From contig NC_011988.1 in assembly GCF_000016285.1 (NCBI RefSeq), forward strand, positions 558,001-622,000: a DNA stretch of 64,000 bases, given 5' to 3'. This document shows, piece after piece, positions 62,486-64,000 of the stretch. The position numbers and the translations under genes were made by a program. The notes below the pieces were generated by a model. That model had not been told where the DNA came from. It was given only the letters and a program-made list of their open reading frames with translations, and ran no database searches. The DNA is from Allorhizobium ampelinum S4 (lineage in GTDB: Bacteria; Pseudomonadota; Alphaproteobacteria; Rhizobiales; Rhizobiaceae). Each line of letters starts with the position of its first letter. The first letter of the stretch is position 1.

Positions 62486-64000
62486 ATGGAAAAAAGCCTG
62501 GGGCGTTACATCTGGTCGAACACCTCTCTGCAACAGGTGTGGATACTGTGCATTGTCGGCCTGTCGATGATCCCCTATTTCCTGTCTTTCGATCTGCCCA
62601 AGCAGATCGTCAATGGCCCTATTCAAGGCCAGGGCTTTGAAGAGGCTGGGGCGACAAAGCCGTTCTTGCATGTTGCCTTCGACCTGCCATGGATCGGACA
62701 TCTGGAAATCTTCAGCGGTTTCGAGCTTAACCGCCTGCAAATGCTGATGGCTCTCAGCGTCGTCTTCCTGTGTCTTGTCGTGCTGAACGGTTTGTTCAAA
62801 TTCTACATCAACACCTATAAGGGGCGGCTTGGTGAGCGCATGCTGCGCCGCATCCGCTTCGAGCTGATCGATCGAGTCCTGCGGTTTCCGCCTGTGCATT
62901 TCAAGCGGGTCAAATCTGCCGAGATTGCCACGATGATCAAGGACGAGGTCGAGCCGCTGGGCGGTTTTACCGGCGATGCCTTCGTCCAACCGGCGCTTTT
63001 GGGTGGGCAGGCTCTGACGGCGCTAATCTTCATCATCCTTCAGAATGTCTGGCTGGGAATGATCGCCGCTGGCATGGTTTGCGTTCAGGCCGTCATCATT
63101 CCACGCATGCGTAGGCGGCTGCTGGAACTGGGCCGTCAGCGTCAGCTGACGGCGCGCCAGTTATCCGGGCGGGTTGGCGAAATCGTCGATGGCATTCATA
63201 CGATCCATGCCCATGACACATCCAATTTTGAGCGCGCCGACATTGCCGCCCGTCTCGGCCTGATTTTTTCGATCCGCTACGATCTCTATCAGTGGAAGTT
63301 CATGGTGAAATTCATCAATAACTTCCTCGCCCAACTGACGCCGTTTCTGTTCTACGCCATTGGCGGGTATATGGCGCTGGAGGGCCGGCTCGACATCGGC
63401 CAGCTCATCGCTGTTATCGGCGCCTATAAGGACCTGCCGGGTCCGCTGAAGGAATTGATAGACTGGGATCAGGCCCGCCAGGACGTTCAGGTCAAATATG
63501 CTCAGGTGGTCGAGCAATTCGATGTTGAGCGATTGGTTGATGCGCGGGTTCACACGGTCGCGGCCACGCCGGTCGGCCCGCTTTCCGAGGCACTGGTGGC
63601 CTCGAATCTGGTGCTTTGCGACGATAGTGGCGCGCGCCTGCTCAATAGCGTTTCGCTGGATATTGCCCCCAATGAGACGGTTGCGATTATCGGTCAGAAC
63701 GGTGGCGGCGGCGAGGCGCTGGCGGAAGCTCTCGGGCGTATTCTATGGCCGGAATCCGGCCATATCAGCATTGGTGGCCAGGATATTCTCACCATGCCGG
63801 AATCGGTCACCGGGCGGCGGCTTTCCTTCGTGTCCTCGGATGCCTATTTCTTCCATGGAACTCTGCGGGACAATCTCCTCTACGGGTTGAAACATGCGCC
63901 TTTGACAGATGTTACCTATGACGGACTGGCGGCGCGCAGAAACAAACGTGACCTTCTGGAGGCGCAGAGATCCGGCAATCCGCTTCTCGATCTCAACAGC
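62486..64000 (+). CDS. ABC transporter permease-ATPase fusion with degenerate first nucleotide-binding domain, 3' truncated
   Basis: Open to the window end, 505 codons read. Residues about 1-340 are an ABC exporter-type membrane domain (YIWSNTSLQQVWILCIVGLSM, PYFLSFDLPKQIVNGPI, then FINNFLAQLTPFLFYAIGGYM). From about residue 370 a nucleotide-binding domain begins, but its Walker A reads IIGQNGGGGEAL: the invariant Lys and Ser/Thr are missing. The Q-loop is also altered (FVSSDAYFFHGTL), so this NBD is probably regulatory. A second, intact NBD and possibly a cyclic-nucleotide-binding domain may follow outside the window; that part is inference. ATG 62486 is supported only weakly. It is co-directional with the two cyclases upstream. 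Confidence 0.85.
   Translation, partial: MEKSLGRYIWSNTSLQQVWILCIVGLSMIPYFLSFDLPKQIVNGPIQGQGFEEAGATKPFLHVAFDLPWIGHLEIFSGFELNRLQMLMALSVVFLCLVVLNGLFKFYINTYKGRLGERMLRRIRFELIDRVLRFPPVHFKRVKSAEIATMIKDEVEPLGGFTGDAFVQPALLGGQALTALIFIILQNVWLGMIAAGMVCVQAVIIPRMRRRLLELGRQRQLTARQLSGRVGEIVDGIHTIHAHDTSNFERADIAARLGLIFSIRYDLYQWKFMVKFINNFLAQLTPFLFYAIGGYMALEGRLDIGQLIAVIGAYKDLPGPLKELIDWDQARQDVQVKYAQVVEQFDVERLVDARVHTVAATPVGPLSEALVASNLVLCDDSGARLLNSVSLDIAPNETVAIIGQNGGGGEALAEALGRILWPESGHISIGGQDILTMPESVTGRRLSFVSSDAYFFHGTLRDNLLYGLKHAPLTDVTYDGLAARRNKRDLLEAQRSGNPLLDLNS

Noticed and set aside
1-64000. tRNA, rRNA, CRISPR arrays, transposases, integrases, toxin-antitoxin pairs
   Set aside because: Scanned for and not seen. 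The gene content and composition look uniformly chromosomal.

Overview
The window is chromosomal DNA from an alphaproteobacterium, almost certainly a member of the Rhizobiaceae close to Agrobacterium/Allorhizobium. This rests on the GlgB/TreS/GlgE/MalQ cluster, HWE-type histidine kinases, EcfG-type (GGAAC-N16/17-GTT) promoters, a DUF1127 small protein beside an RNA with four anti-Shine-Dalgarno hairpins, and two extragenic palindromic repeats of a kind common in this family. It is gene-dense. I saw no transposase, integrase, CRISPR array, rRNA or tRNA. The first gene is cut at the left edge and the last at the right edge.

Layout. 1-4784: two tandem RND efflux pump subunits. 4925-7225: a GntR regulator and a LigM-type tetrahydrofolate-dependent O-demethylase, both preceded by the palindrome TGTATACA. 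7487-10251: a Zn/Cd/Pb P1B-type ATPase divergent from a ZntR-type MerR regulator, with a classic 19-bp-spaced promoter. 10359-21210: alpha-glucan/trehalose metabolism, with glgE-treS-glgB on the minus strand divergent from malQ. 21676-24072: a cold-shock gene, then dusA and an unrecognised 348-aa gene on the minus strand.

24202-39466: a large sugar-catabolism locus with a ThuA-like protein, four Gfo/Idh/MocA dehydrogenases, a GntR regulator, a DapA-superfamily aldolase, a GH38 alpha-mannosidase and a complete CUT1 ABC importer. The parts suggest import of an oligosaccharide or glycoside, its hydrolysis, and oxidation of the sugar through keto intermediates. The substrate is unknown. 39555-42128: a spermidine-synthase-like methyltransferase, an extragenic repeat, the DUF1127/anti-SD RNA locus and a short-chain dehydrogenase behind an EcfG-type promoter.

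42544-49051: signalling genes, namely a membrane HWE kinase, a KaiC-like double ATPase translationally coupled to a second HWE kinase with a pseudo-receiver domain, and a Crp/Fnr regulator coupled to a zinc-less MDR oxidoreductase. 49468-50675: a DUF892 stress protein behind an EcfG-type promoter, and an orphan ECF sigma factor. 50877-54628: an IclR regulator, an MFS transporter and a probable outer-membrane protein. 55415-62305: a second-messenger block, with a periplasmic molybdopterin-fold protein next to a GGDEF-EAL protein, a metallo-beta-lactamase-fold protein, a membrane/2Fe-2S adenylate cyclase and a soluble class III cyclase. 62486-64000: the start of an ABC exporter whose first nucleotide-binding domain has lost the Walker A lysine.

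The strongest find beyond ordinary annotation is the minus-strand RNA at 40434-40592. It carries four hairpins, each showing CCTCCTCCC in the loop, downstream of a DUF1127 gene. The mannosidase/MocA locus and the KaiC-HWE kinase pair are the best candidates for poorly described systems.
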